From contig JAIQFY010000018.1 of assembly GCA_020072965.1 (NCBI GenBank), positions 1-64,000 of the forward strand: a stretch of 64,000 bases of DNA, written 5' to 3'. Origin of the DNA: Terriglobia bacterium (GTDB lineage Bacteria; Acidobacteriota; Terriglobia; JAIQFV01). Below are positions 49,588-59,398 of the stretch, in pieces (position 1 is the stretch's first letter; each line of letters starts with the position of its first letter). The translations under genes were made by a program, and so were the position numbers. The notes beneath the pieces were generated by a model. It was not told the origin of the DNA. It saw nothing but the letters and a program-made list of their open reading frames with translations, and ran no database searches.

Positions 49588-51609
49588 TCATCTCCGCGCC
49601 AGGGCCATATTCAGTTGCCACTGAAAGGACTCTTCTTCGGTGGTCTTAGAGCACTTGCCCTCCCGGTTAACAGTGTGCTTCCCGTGCCCGGAGGCCGACC
49701 GTATCCCGTCGCCAGAGGAATTCTCGGAGTCTTTATGCCATCCCGAACCACCGGAGGGCGTGGTGACGTTGTCCTCGACCGGGTGGGGGCTGAAGCTCCT
49801 CTTTAACGTGTCGTGCGTTTCTGTCGGCCCGGTGGTCTTGATCTGCCTGCCGCTACCTGTATCGACCCCTCTTTTGGACTTGGTTGTCTTGGTCTCCTCC
49901 CAGGTTTGTTCGATTCGAGGGTAGTTGAAATAGACTCTCTTGATCTTCTTCGTTTGGCCGTCAAAGTAGATGACTACTTCGTGCTTCTTATTGGCCTCAT
50001 CGGGGTTGGGTTGTGCGCTCGTGACCGTTCTCTTCAATTCGAATTCGCCCTCGGTGAGGAGGGGTGGTTTTCCTAAGTCTCCGACGTAGTCATAAGAGGT
50101 ATGGTTCTCGGTCCCGGAAAAGGAAGCGACGCCGGTGTCTTTCACTGTGACTCGCCAGCGCAATTCCCCTGTGCTGCGGACGTAGTTCGACACAATGCTG
50201 TCTTTGTCGAGGGTGAGGTTGACCTGGACCCGGAGATCCTTCGTCTGGTTCTCTTTGTTGATCTTGGTATAACCGGGCGGAGTCTCGCGGCAGTCCGCGG
50301 TCCGCTCTTCGTGCAACGTTCCGGTCAGCACCGCAGAAAAAGTAGGAGGCGTGACCTTCACTACCCCCTTGCCGGCGACGCCCTCGTTGTAGCCCGTGGG
50401 CTGGTAGTTGGCAATGAACGTCACCGACTTGTCCTTGTTCCCGGCCTGATACGTTGTGGTGGCCTGCCCCTGCCCGTTGGTCGCGATCTCGCCCAGCGGG
50501 GTGACCTTCCCATCATTCAACCCCTGGACGCTTAAGTGAATCTTGCGGCCGGAGAGCGGTTCCTGGCCGCCGTCCGGGTCCGTCTTGAAAAGCGTGAAGC
50601 GTACCTTCGTCTCCGCTCCAGGCATAAGCGTGTTCTGGTCGGCCTTCACCTCGAGCTTCAAGCCCTTGATCTTGATGATGAGAATCTGTTCGATCCGCTT
50701 CTCGCCTCTTCCGATCACATGCACCGTGATCCTCTCAGAGCCCGGATCCGTTCCCTTTTCGAGTGTGTACTCGGCCTGAATTGTGCCATCTTTCATCGTC
50801 CTGATCTGGTCAAAACGCCCGCCGTCGATCGGCAAGTCTGCGATCCATTCGCTGGCCTTCAAGTCTCGGATCGTGCCTCGGTCCCCTGGGGGGTTTTTGG
50901 CCTGGATATAGACGTTTGTTCCCTCCCCACTTCGACCCCGGCAATCGGTCACCTTCGCCCAGATCTTGGCCTTGCGCTCGCCGGGCTCCGGCGATACCCA
51001 TGATGGATCCACTTTTGACTCGAGTTTCGGCTCCCGAAGCGATCGAAAGTGGGTACTCTCGTACTTTTCTATGAGCTTCGCCAGGTTTCCGTACTGGAGC
51101 ACGTTGATCTGGAGGGCGCTGGTGATGTTGGGCATCTCGGTGTTGTACAAGGCTGCGATCGTGCCCCCGCGGTCGGCTGCCCCGAGGTGGGAGCCGACCC
51201 AATAGTTGGGGTGGAGGGAGGAATCCCTCACGCCGTCTGGGCCGCGGGCCGTTATCACACCGACCACGATCCGGAGGCTGTACTCGCCGGGCTCATCGTA
51301 GTTGAAGCTGTTCTCTACCTTCTCCGTCTTGGGATCGTCGTCGTAGAATACTGTCTTCTCATCCAGGATCAAGTCTACATCGCCGGCGAATTTACTCAAC
51401 TGATCCATGACGATCTTCGCCAGTTCTTCCGTCCACTGTTCGTCGGTTTGGAAATGCCCCTTGTCCTGGTTCAACTGCTCCTCGGTGCCCTTGACGAAGG
51501 CAAACTTGACGTAAACCTTTGCCTTCGGGCAGGGATTTGCCTCTGCCGCCTCAGCAGCCCCGACAAGAAAAAACACCATTGCCGCAAGGGCAAGCACTCG
51601 CCGTGTCAT
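49588..51609 (-). CDS. Secreted protein with Ig-like modules, unknown function
   Basis: Start refined to MTRRVLALAAMVFFLVGAAEA with GGGAGGT upstream; Ig-like segment LEVKADQNTLMPGAETKVRFTLFKTDPDGGQEPLSGRKIHLSVQG. Confidence 0.78.
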   Translation of the reverse strand: MTRRVLALAAMVFFLVGAAEAAEANPCPKAKVYVKFAFVKGTEEQLNQDKGHFQTDEQWTEELAKIVMDQLSKFAGDVDLILDEKTVFYDDDPKTEKVENSFNYDEPGEYSLRIVVGVITARGPDGVRDSSLHPNYWVGSHLGAADRGGTIAALYNTEMPNITSALQINVLQYGNLAKLIEKYESTHFRSLREPKLESKVDPSWVSPEPGERKAKIWAKVTDCRGRSGEGTNVYIQAKNPPGDRGTIRDLKASEWIADLPIDGGRFDQIRTMKDGTIQAEYTLEKGTDPGSERITVHVIGRGEKRIEQILIIKIKGLKLEVKADQNTLMPGAETKVRFTLFKTDPDGGQEPLSGRKIHLSVQGLNDGKVTPLGEIATNGQGQATTTYQAGNKDKSVTFIANYQPTGYNEGVAGKGVVKVTPPTFSAVLTGTLHEERTADCRETPPGYTKINKENQTKDLRVQVNLTLDKDSIVSNYVRSTGELRWRVTVKDTGVASFSGTENHTSYDYVGDLGKPPLLTEGEFELKRTVTSAQPNPDEANKKHEVVIYFDGQTKKIKRVYFNYPRIEQTWEETKTTKSKRGVDTGSGRQIKTTGPTETHDTLKRSFSPHPVEDNVTTPSGGSGWHKDSENSSGDGIRSASGHGKHTVNREGKCSKTTEEESFQWQLNMALARR

Positions 51610-51653
51610 ATGGACCTCCCTGGGGTGCACATTCGCTCGTGCGCCTTGTTCGT

Positions 51654-52490
51654 TCACCGCTCCACCAGCTCCACCCTCCGGTTTTTCGCCTTGCCATCCT
51701 CGGTCTTGTTGGACGCGACCGGTGCAAGTGAAGCCACTCCCGTCGGCTTGAGGCGCGCCCCCGCGATCCCGTCCTTCGCGACCAGCGCGCTGACCACCGA
51801 CGCCGCGCGGTCCTGGGAGAGCTTCATGTTGTGTTCGAAGGTGCCGGTGTTGTCGGTATGTCCGACGATAAAAACGTTGAGGGCCGCGTTGTTCTTCAGC
51901 AGCTTCGCCATCTCGGTGAGCGCCGGCTCGGACTCCGGCTTGATCTCGGCCTTGTCGGTGTCGAAGTAAATGCCATAGACCGCCGCATGGCCCGTGGTGG
52001 TGATGTCAGTCAGCCAGGAGGCCGCATTGGCCTGTATAGTCTGCTCCATGACCTGCCGCTCGATGATGTTTAGTGCGATGCAGTCGCCACCGTTCCATGG
52101 CTGTGCGCGGACCCAGATTTCTTTCCCCTCCTTGATGATTTTCCCAATCGTGTAAGACTTGCCGGAGGTGTACAGTAGGGCGCCGCCTGCCTTGCGAATA
52201 GCGTTCTCGTAGTTGCGGATAACCTCGAGCTCGCTAGCACCTTCGACGCCCCTCTTTTTGCAATAACTGAGATAGTAGTACTCTCCCTCGACAGCTTCCT
52301 TCTTGTCTTTCAGCTCGTACGTGTAAGCGTCGAACTTGTTGTGCTTGTAACTATCCATGTAATACCCCGGCCAGCGGGAGAACAATGGGTAATCCTTACT
52401 TCCCTTGGAGTCCTCCTGCGCCCATACTGCAACCGCACAGAGTAGCAATAGCATTGCGACGGACGCTGCAACAAGGATGCATCTTTTCAT
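51654..52490 (-). CDS. OmpA-family protein
   Basis: C-terminal YFDTDKAEIKPESEPALTEMAKLLKNNAALNVFIVGHTDNTGTFEHNMKLSQDRAASVVSALV...NRRVELVER; start refined to MKRCILVAASVAMLLLLCAVAVWAQ. Confidence 0.93.
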   Translation of the reverse strand: MKRCILVAASVAMLLLLCAVAVWAQEDSKGSKDYPLFSRWPGYYMDSYKHNKFDAYTYELKDKKEAVEGEYYYLSYCKKRGVEGASELEVIRNYENAIRKAGGALLYTSGKSYTIGKIIKEGKEIWVRAQPWNGGDCIALNIIERQVMEQTIQANAASWLTDITTTGHAAVYGIYFDTDKAEIKPESEPALTEMAKLLKNNAALNVFIVGHTDNTGTFEHNMKLSQDRAASVVSALVAKDGIAGARLKPTGVASLAPVASNKTEDGKAKNRRVELVER

Positions 52491-52536
52491 GATGTGACCT
52501 CCCTTCAGCTTCATGGTTTGACCTACCTTCCGCCTC

Positions 52537-53379
52537 TCACCGCTTCACTAACTCCACGCGGCGGTTCTTGGCCTTACCGTCCTCGGTATCGTTGGAAGCC
52601 ACCGGGGCAAGCGAAGCCACGCCCATCGGCTTGAGGCGTGTCGCCCCGATCCCGTGCTTGGCCACCAGCGCGTTGACCACTGAGGCCGCGCGGTCCTGCG
52701 ACAGCTTCCTGTTGTGCTCGAAGATGCCGGTATTATCGGTGTGACCGACGATGAAAACGTTGAGGGCGGCGTTGCTCTTCAGCAGTTTCGCCATCTCGGT
52801 AAGCGCCGGCTCGGACTCGGGTTTGATCTCGGCCTTGTCGGCGTCGAAGTAGATTCCGTAAACCGCCGCGTGGCCGGTGGTGGTAATGTCGTTGGCCAGC
52901 ACCTCAGCCGTGGCCTTCATCTCCTGAGCCATTTCCTTGGCCTTGACGGTGGTGACCCAGTAGCGGTCGCTGCCGGTGGTCACGAAAATCCATTGCGACG
53001 CCTTGCGGGCCGTGACCGCAGGGTCGCCGTCGTACGTCCCGGAAAACTCGATGGTGTAGCCCGCCGGTCGCAGGGCCGCCTCAGCATTGCGGACCACCTT
53101 CAGGCGGCTGTAAGACTCCGCTGAACACTCGTAGTAATTGTGGACCTTCTCCCCTTCGATCATTTGAGTCTTGTTCCCGGCGCCGACCGCGATCTTTACC
53201 GCATCCCATTCGTTCCGTTCACAGCTGTAGATATAGCAACCGGAGACCCTGCTCAGAAGCGGAGAGTCACTGCAGCCTTTCTTGTCCGGCTTTACCGCCT
53301 GGCCCACCAGGAGCCCCGGGGCAAGCAGTGAAATGAACAGCATTACCCAGCCGAATGTGAATCCCTTAGCGGTTTTCAT
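52537..53379 (-). CDS. OmpA-family protein (tandem paralogue)
   Basis: Nearly identical C-terminal OmpA domain to 51654..52490, different N-terminal region; start refined to MKTAKGFTFGWVMLF. Confidence 0.93.
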   Translation of the reverse strand: MKTAKGFTFGWVMLFISLLAPGLLVGQAVKPDKKGCSDSPLLSRVSGCYIYSCERNEWDAVKIAVGAGNKTQMIEGEKVHNYYECSAESYSRLKVVRNAEAALRPAGYTIEFSGTYDGDPAVTARKASQWIFVTTGSDRYWVTTVKAKEMAQEMKATAEVLANDITTTGHAAVYGIYFDADKAEIKPESEPALTEMAKLLKSNAALNVFIVGHTDNTGIFEHNRKLSQDRAASVVNALVAKHGIGATRLKPMGVASLAPVASNDTEDGKAKNRRVELVKR

Positions 53380-53957
53380 GATTTTTCCCTTTCTCGTCTG
53401 ACCAGTTCGCCCATACATTACTTTGCATGCCCGTCATCGATTGAACCTCAAAGCAACACTCTCCAAGATAAGAATCTGCCGTTCTTACTGAATAGATAGC
53501 TCATCTCGCCTGCCCTTGAAGACAGTCGCCTGACCATAATGGCGCTTCAGCGCAAGCGCTCAAAAGAGACCTCAAATCCTCTAAATCAATGTCTCAATTC
53601 TTCATGGGGCGATACCTTTGAAGAGCCACCCTGAGACGGGTTTGTTAAGGACAGAGAAGTTTGGTATGTCTCAATATCGGGGAAAATTTGGAGAGATGTG
53701 AATCAAAATGCCCACACGAATGAGTTCACGCGGATCTTTCACCTGATGTGTTTCACCCCTAAATGGCATCTTGAAGAACATGTGAATTGTGTCACAAGTA
53801 CTTCCTGATGGCAAGGCTGTATCGATACAAACGCTGAGGCGAGGGATTCGCAGGTTCTTTCGCGAGGGCGGAGAAGGCGTTGACCGCTTCGCCGGAACAA
53901 TGAAACGGCTTCTGGTTCCCCCGGAACGCTGTGGCTGAGCCCGACGCGGGCGCCGGG

Positions 53958-53979
53958 GGGCAGACGTCCTCGTCTGCCC
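53958..53979. repeat. Dispersed palindrome GGGCAGACG-TCCT-CGTCTGCCC
   Basis: Perfect 9-bp stem; same core at 55801 and 63979. Confidence 0.85.
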
Positions 53980-54164
53980 AGTAAATCGGGACAGCACAAA
54001 TGACGCCAAGTTAAGGGATCGCCTTAATGTTCATGCAAAGTCAGCGTTGGCGGACTTGGCACGCGGGAGCCCCCAAAATTCCAGATAGGAATGAAAGTCT
54101 CCTCCTCTGGTTTGCCGTGTTTTGATTGCCGAGGCGCTTTGCGTTTTGTTATCCTCCAGCATCC

Positions 54165-55733
54165 ATGAAGGCTTCCGTTCACGAAGGTGGCCCATCTCAG
54201 TCAGTCCTTCTTCCACCTTGTCTCATTGCCCTGGCCTACATTCTTCTGCACATGGTCACTGCCAGCCGCTACGGCTACTTCCGGGATGCGCTCTACTATA
54301 TCGCCTGCTCCAATCATCTTGACTGGGGCTATGTGGATCATCCTCCGCTGATCGTATTCGTCGCATGGATTTCACGGCACACGCTCGGCCTGTCGCTGCC
54401 TGCGCTGCTCGTGTGGCCCGCTGCTGCCGGTGCTGCGCGCATTGTTCTCACGGCTGTCATAGCCCGGGAACTGGGTACCCGCCGCTTTGGCGTTGCCCTC
54501 GCTGCCCTGCTGGCTGCCGTTCCCGGTGTGTGGATGGTCAGCGATCACCAGTTCTCCATGAATGCCTTCGAGCCGTTGTTCTGGGGTGGCTGCGCGTACG
54601 TCGTCCTGCGGATGATCAGGTCAGACAACCCGAGGCTCTGGTTGGCTTTCGGAGCCATTGCCGGACTCGGACTGGAGAACAAGTACTCGATCGCCGTCTT
54701 CGCCTTTGCTCTCATTGCCGGTCTTTTCTTCACTCCGCAACGCAAGCTCCTCTTCACCCCCTGGCTCCTGGCTGGCGGCGCCGTGGCGCTTCTTTTTTCT
54801 CTTCCCAATCTGCTCTGGAACATCCACCACCACTGGCCCTTTTTGGAGCTCATGCATAACATCCACGCCGCCGGCAAGGATATCGTTCTCTCGCCGGTGG
54901 ACTTTCTGTTGCAGCAGGCGCTCATCATGAGCCCTACCACGTCACCCTTCTGGTTCGGCGGCCTGTTCTTCTATCTTTTCTCTCGCGACGCAAAACCGTT
55001 CCGGGCCTTTGGCTGGGCCTTTGTCTTAACCATTACCTTCTTCCTTGTGGCCCACGGCAAGAACTACTACTCGGCTCCGGTCTATCCCATCGTTCTGGCT
55101 GCTGGAGCCTTCGTCGTTGAACGTTCTTTGGCGAGCTCGCGCTTAATGGAACATTTCCGGCTGCGTTCCATTTTGAAGCCCGCTATGTTCCTGTGGCTCC
55201 TTGCCGGGGTGATTCTCTTCTTGCCTGTGACCCTTCCGGTGCTCAGCGTTGAAGCTTTTCTCCGTTACCAATCCCATCTTCCTTTCGAAGTGCCGCACAG
55301 CGAGAACAGTCAAAAGGGGACAGCCTTGCCGCAGTACTATGCCGACGAGTTCGGCTGGCCGGAAATGGTCGCCGCCGTGGCCCGTGTTTACGAATCCCTG
55401 CCGCCGGAGGATCGCGCCAGGACCGCCATCCTCACCAACAACTATGGAGAGGCCGCCGCCATCGATTTCTTCGGCTTGAAATACGGCCTGCCCAAAGCCA
55501 TCTGCCCCCATCAGAGCTATTTCTTGTGGGGCCCCCGCAACTCTACCGGGGAAATTGTAATCCGTGTTGGAGCGACGATTGACACCGTTCGACCTTCATA
55601 TGCAAATGTTATCGTGGCGGCCACACTCGATAATCCATACGCTTACTCCTACGAAATCCGCCCGATCCTCCTCTGCCGCGGTCTCAAGACCGACCTCCAA
55701 GTCCTGTGGCCAAAGCTCAAGATCTGGCAATAA
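54165..55733 (+). CDS. GT39/ArnT-like membrane glycosyltransferase
   Basis: YFRDALYYIACSNHLDWGYVDHPPLIVFVAWISRHTLG, many TM segments (PMT_2 family); start refined from 54126. Confidence 0.88.
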   Translation: MKASVHEGGPSQSVLLPPCLIALAYILLHMVTASRYGYFRDALYYIACSNHLDWGYVDHPPLIVFVAWISRHTLGLSLPALLVWPAAAGAARIVLTAVIARELGTRRFGVALAALLAAVPGVWMVSDHQFSMNAFEPLFWGGCAYVVLRMIRSDNPRLWLAFGAIAGLGLENKYSIAVFAFALIAGLFFTPQRKLLFTPWLLAGGAVALLFSLPNLLWNIHHHWPFLELMHNIHAAGKDIVLSPVDFLLQQALIMSPTTSPFWFGGLFFYLFSRDAKPFRAFGWAFVLTITFFLVAHGKNYYSAPVYPIVLAAGAFVVERSLASSRLMEHFRLRSILKPAMFLWLLAGVILFLPVTLPVLSVEAFLRYQSHLPFEVPHSENSQKGTALPQYYADEFGWPEMVAAVARVYESLPPEDRARTAILTNNYGEAAAIDFFGLKYGLPKAICPHQSYFLWGPRNSTGEIVIRVGATIDTVRPSYANVIVAATLDNPYAYSYEIRPILLCRGLKTDLQVLWPKLKIWQ

Positions 55734-55800
55734 CCGCACGAAGGCCTCCCAGCACCTGTCGACTTCGGAAGTCCCGGTCACGGTGGAAGGTGCGTTGTGG

Positions 55801-55820
55801 GGCAGACGTCCTCGTCTGCC
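55801..55820. repeat. Dispersed palindrome GGCAGACG-TCCT-CGTCTGCC
   Basis: Identical core to 53958-53979. Confidence 0.85.
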
Positions 55821-55912
55821 TAAATGGGGTGTGGGTTCGAGCGGAACTGTTGGGAGTATAAAGGAAGCGGGCAGCCCAGGGCGGGCTGCCCATTCACCTG
55901 CAAACGCCGTTC

Positions 55913-57208
55913 TTAAGCTTGAGCCACGGCCGTCGTCGCACCGTTCAGGCTGAAGCCGTGCAAGGCCTGCTTGATGATCCACCGCAGGACGGTCTGGTTG
56001 TTGTAATAATGGCCCAGCACGTACTGGCAGGTCGACAGGCAATGCTTGTTGCAGTCCTTCTTCATCTCATCAAGTTGTTTGACATCGAACTTCTGGTTCT
56101 CGACAGTCCCCCAGTCGTACTGCGCGGAGTACATGGGGAAGCAGGGCGCCAGGGTGCCGTCAGTCCGAATCACGCAGGAGTTGTGACCGGCGCGACAATT
56201 CCAAGACTCGACTTTGCCCCGCATGAATTCCTTCATTCGCCCCAGGTGCGCCTTGGAATTCACCATGATGTAACCCTGCTTGTTTTTCTCAATCAAATGA
56301 TCCAGCAGGGCGTCGACCTGGGGGAAGTCCTCGGGCCGCAGGTAAGTCTCGTTTTCCTGCATATGCTTGAAGTGGGACTGTTCCAGCATCGGCGTCTCGT
56401 TGATGTGGTAATCCGTGGAGATCCCATGGTCGTGCGCGATCTCGGTCAATTCCTTGATGTCGTCCATATTGTTCCGGCAAATGTTCATATTGAAAACGAC
56501 CATGTAGCCATACCGCCGCTGCATCTTCACCATGTAATCAAAATTGGATCGGATGGGCTTGAGCGCCTTGGGAAGTCCCGGCTTCTCATCGACACAATCG
56601 ACCGCGAAATTGATGGCCGCGACGCCGCTATCACCGATCCAATCGCACACCTCCGGCCTCAACAATCGACCATTAGTGGGAAGATAAACGAAAAATCCCC
56701 TCTTCGTGCCGTAGTAAACCACCTTGTGGATGAACTGGGGACGCAGCAGCGGCTCCCCTCCCATGATGGCAATCACGCGGCATCCCACGGAATGCAGCCA
56801 ATCGATGGAGCGCCTGGCCGTGTCTTCGGTCATTCCCTTGACACTATTGTCGAACGCCCAGCAGTAATGGCAGTCGAGGTTGCATTTCCACTCTGTAAAC
56901 AGGTAGGACAACAAGGGGCGAAATTCGTCCGACATCACACGCGATTGAACGTAGGGGACAAACCAACGACGAAATGCGCGCACTCCATTATTGGAGTGAT
57001 AGACGAATCCCGACCGCTTCATGTCGGTGGTCCTTGAGTTCATGGGAAAGACCGGCTCCGGCAGGGCCTGGGGCTCCGGGGAGGGTGGCAGGAGGGTAGT
57101 CCGCACGGACGACTTTTGAAGGAATTCTTGCAAAGGAACATCAACTCGAAAGGGACGTGCGGATTCAGTAAATTCGGGTGTGGATTCGACTTGGACCAGT
57201 CTTGACAT
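55913..57208 (-). CDS. Radical SAM protein with SPASM-like C-terminal cysteines
   Basis: LFTEWKCNLDCHYCWAFDN (CxxxCxxC), IMGGEPLLRP; C-terminal WNCRAGHNSCVIRTDGTLAPCFPMY...CNKHCLSTCQYV; AAAGGAGA SD. Confidence 0.93.
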   Translation of the reverse strand: MSRLVQVESTPEFTESARPFRVDVPLQEFLQKSSVRTTLLPPSPEPQALPEPVFPMNSRTTDMKRSGFVYHSNNGVRAFRRWFVPYVQSRVMSDEFRPLLSYLFTEWKCNLDCHYCWAFDNSVKGMTEDTARRSIDWLHSVGCRVIAIMGGEPLLRPQFIHKVVYYGTKRGFFVYLPTNGRLLRPEVCDWIGDSGVAAINFAVDCVDEKPGLPKALKPIRSNFDYMVKMQRRYGYMVVFNMNICRNNMDDIKELTEIAHDHGISTDYHINETPMLEQSHFKHMQENETYLRPEDFPQVDALLDHLIEKNKQGYIMVNSKAHLGRMKEFMRGKVESWNCRAGHNSCVIRTDGTLAPCFPMYSAQYDWGTVENQKFDVKQLDEMKKDCNKHCLSTCQYVLGHYYNNQTVLRWIIKQALHGFSLNGATTAVAQA

Positions 57209-57313
57209 TCTTGCAATCTCCTTTCCTCATTCGAAGCGCGGTTACGAGGAATCCTTAATGATCCTCGGAAGTGGATAACAGCGTCCCGTTTTCGCCGTCA
57301 CTGCGGGACACCC

Positions 57314-59398
57314 CTACTGTGGAGGCGAGTCTTTCTGCGGCTCAATGCCGTATTTGTTCAGCAACTGGACGATCTTAGGGACCTCGGGGACGGGTTCATT
57401 CAAAATGTGCTGCCGGTAGAGCTTCGCCATCCGCTCGTTTTCCTGCTGCTGCTTCAATCGCTCTCGCGCTGCCCGCAGCTTCTCTTCGCGAGCGGTCTTG
57501 GCAATTCCCTTTTCCTCGAGATCGTGTTGGACCTCGGTGGTGATGAGTCCCTCTTTGAGGACGAGAGAATGGTCACGGCTGTCGAGGTTGACGCTCTTAC
57601 CGCCGGCAAAGATTTCGTGGCGTCCATGTTCTTCGTACCACTTTGTCAACGTGGCCGTCATGTGCATCTTCTCCACGATATTGCGCCAGCCGACGCCCGT
57701 GTTGTAGGCGCAGAAAGAAATCTCGCCCTCCTGGGTCGCGTACGGAATAATGCACCGCTCCGTCCGGCGGAAGTCGTAATTGAATAGATCCTGGAACCAC
57801 ATGCCGGCAATGAACAGGACATTCCAGCGGTCGCGGCGGCGCCTTTCGATATCCTCCAAGGTCCGATCCGCTGTGACTTTACCGTAGTCCCTTCCGCTGG
57901 CTCCAAAGCCCTTGTCGAATTTTTGCAACAGGTCGAAAACCGAGAAATGCGTTGTCGCTTTGAAGGGGTCGTAATTCCGCATCACGGCGAGTGCCATTCC
58001 CAGGATCGAGAGGAATTTGCCGCGGGCGCCATCGTTGACCTTGGCGACATCCCTGGCCAGCCGGTCGGTGTTAAGAAAAGAAGTGAGCGGGGCGGCCTCT
58101 TTTGTTTCCTTATCAATCAACACCGCCATCCCGACGCCGCAGTTGGGATGGCAACCACAGCTCAACTGTCCCCAGTCGGCACCGGGGCCATGTACCAGGT
58201 CAGCCCAGTCCGCAAACGTGCTGATAAAGGAGAGCGGGAACCAGTCGCGGATGGGTTCGCCCAGGCCCGTTTGCTTTTTCACATCGTGGGCGAGGTGCGA
58301 AAGCGTATACCGTTGCGCCTTGCGGCGTTCATCGGAGATGTCCTCATCGCGCCCCGTGAAGGAGACGGGCTGGAACGAGCAGAAGGACACTCTCTTGGGG
58401 TTGTCCAGCGCGAATTGGATGATGCGTCCCACCTGTTCGTTGTTAATGCCATTGACAATGGTCGTCACGGGCACAATTTCGATACCCGCTTTGTGGAGGT
58501 TTTCAATGGCACGGAGTTTAACGTCAAACAGGTTCCCCACCTTGCGATGTTCATTGGCCGCGTTTCCAATCCCGTCAAACTGGAGGTAAGCATACCTCAG
58601 GCCCGCCTCCGAGGACTGGCGGCAAAACTCTTCACTCTTGGCGAACTCGATCCCGTTCGTCGCCGCCTGCACGCTGTTGTATCCCACCTTGCGGGCATAA
58701 CGGACCGCATCGATGAAATACGGGGACAGGGTCGGCTCACCGCCCGAAAACTGGACGCTCATTTGGCGCCGAGGCTTGAGGGAGATGGCGTTATCCAGGA
58801 GCTGCTGGATCTCTTCCCAACTCAGTTCGTGAACAAATCCCACCTGATTGGCGTCCATGAAACAGGGATCACACATCATATTGCAGCGGTTGGTCAGATC
58901 AACCGTGAGGACTGCACCCCGCCCATACCGGATCGTGCTCGTTCCGTGGTTGTGCAACTTCTCATCATTGTGGGAGAGGATATCGCTGCCCGGATAAGCC
59001 TGTTCCAAGTGCTTGAAAAACTCCGCATCAATCGACATCACATCTTCAAAATGTCCGTGCTTGGGGCAGTCTTTCACCATCAGGATCTGCCCGTCACGCT
59101 CCACAATCTGCGCCTTGATTTCACCGACCCTCTCATTCAACAGAATCTCTTTGGGAACTTTGCCGTCCACGATCTGCTTGCGAACTTCGGGCACACACTT
59201 CGGGCAAAGCGAATCGGTGGTTCGCGGCCACCCCAGCGGCGGTTTGACTTTTTGATAGGATTTCAGGAGGGGGCGATCCGACCACTTCGGTGTGAATGCC
59301 GGGTTCGGCTTAATGCGGTTAAGCCTTTCATATACATTCCACGCCCCACCAGCTAAATAGGTTAAGCCTTTCTCCACGTACTTTATTGGCTTGTGCAT
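57314..59398 (-). CDS. Radical SAM protein resembling the Tes/MJ0619 (tetraether lipid synthase-like) group
   Basis: N-terminal LCPKC...VKDCPKHGHFEDVMSID, then VDLTNRCNMMCDPCFMDANQ (CxxxCxxC), FSGGEPTLSPYF; extra cysteines SCGCHPNCGVG. Confidence 0.88.
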   Translation of the reverse strand: MHKPIKYVEKGLTYLAGGAWNVYERLNRIKPNPAFTPKWSDRPLLKSYQKVKPPLGWPRTTDSLCPKCVPEVRKQIVDGKVPKEILLNERVGEIKAQIVERDGQILMVKDCPKHGHFEDVMSIDAEFFKHLEQAYPGSDILSHNDEKLHNHGTSTIRYGRGAVLTVDLTNRCNMMCDPCFMDANQVGFVHELSWEEIQQLLDNAISLKPRRQMSVQFSGGEPTLSPYFIDAVRYARKVGYNSVQAATNGIEFAKSEEFCRQSSEAGLRYAYLQFDGIGNAANEHRKVGNLFDVKLRAIENLHKAGIEIVPVTTIVNGINNEQVGRIIQFALDNPKRVSFCSFQPVSFTGRDEDISDERRKAQRYTLSHLAHDVKKQTGLGEPIRDWFPLSFISTFADWADLVHGPGADWGQLSCGCHPNCGVGMAVLIDKETKEAAPLTSFLNTDRLARDVAKVNDGARGKFLSILGMALAVMRNYDPFKATTHFSVFDLLQKFDKGFGASGRDYGKVTADRTLEDIERRRRDRWNVLFIAGMWFQDLFNYDFRRTERCIIPYATQEGEISFCAYNTGVGWRNIVEKMHMTATLTKWYEEHGRHEIFAGGKSVNLDSRDHSLVLKEGLITTEVQHDLEEKGIAKTAREEKLRAARERLKQQQENERMAKLYRQHILNEPVPEVPKIVQLLNKYGIEPQKDSPPQ

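Noticed and set aside
55919-57037. 372-aa + strand ORF
   Set aside because: Antisense to the SPASM-type radical SAM gene.
57923-59356. 477-aa + strand ORF
   Set aside because: Antisense shadow of the radical SAM gene 57314..59398, which has clear cysteine motifs and an SD; no domain pattern in the + frame.
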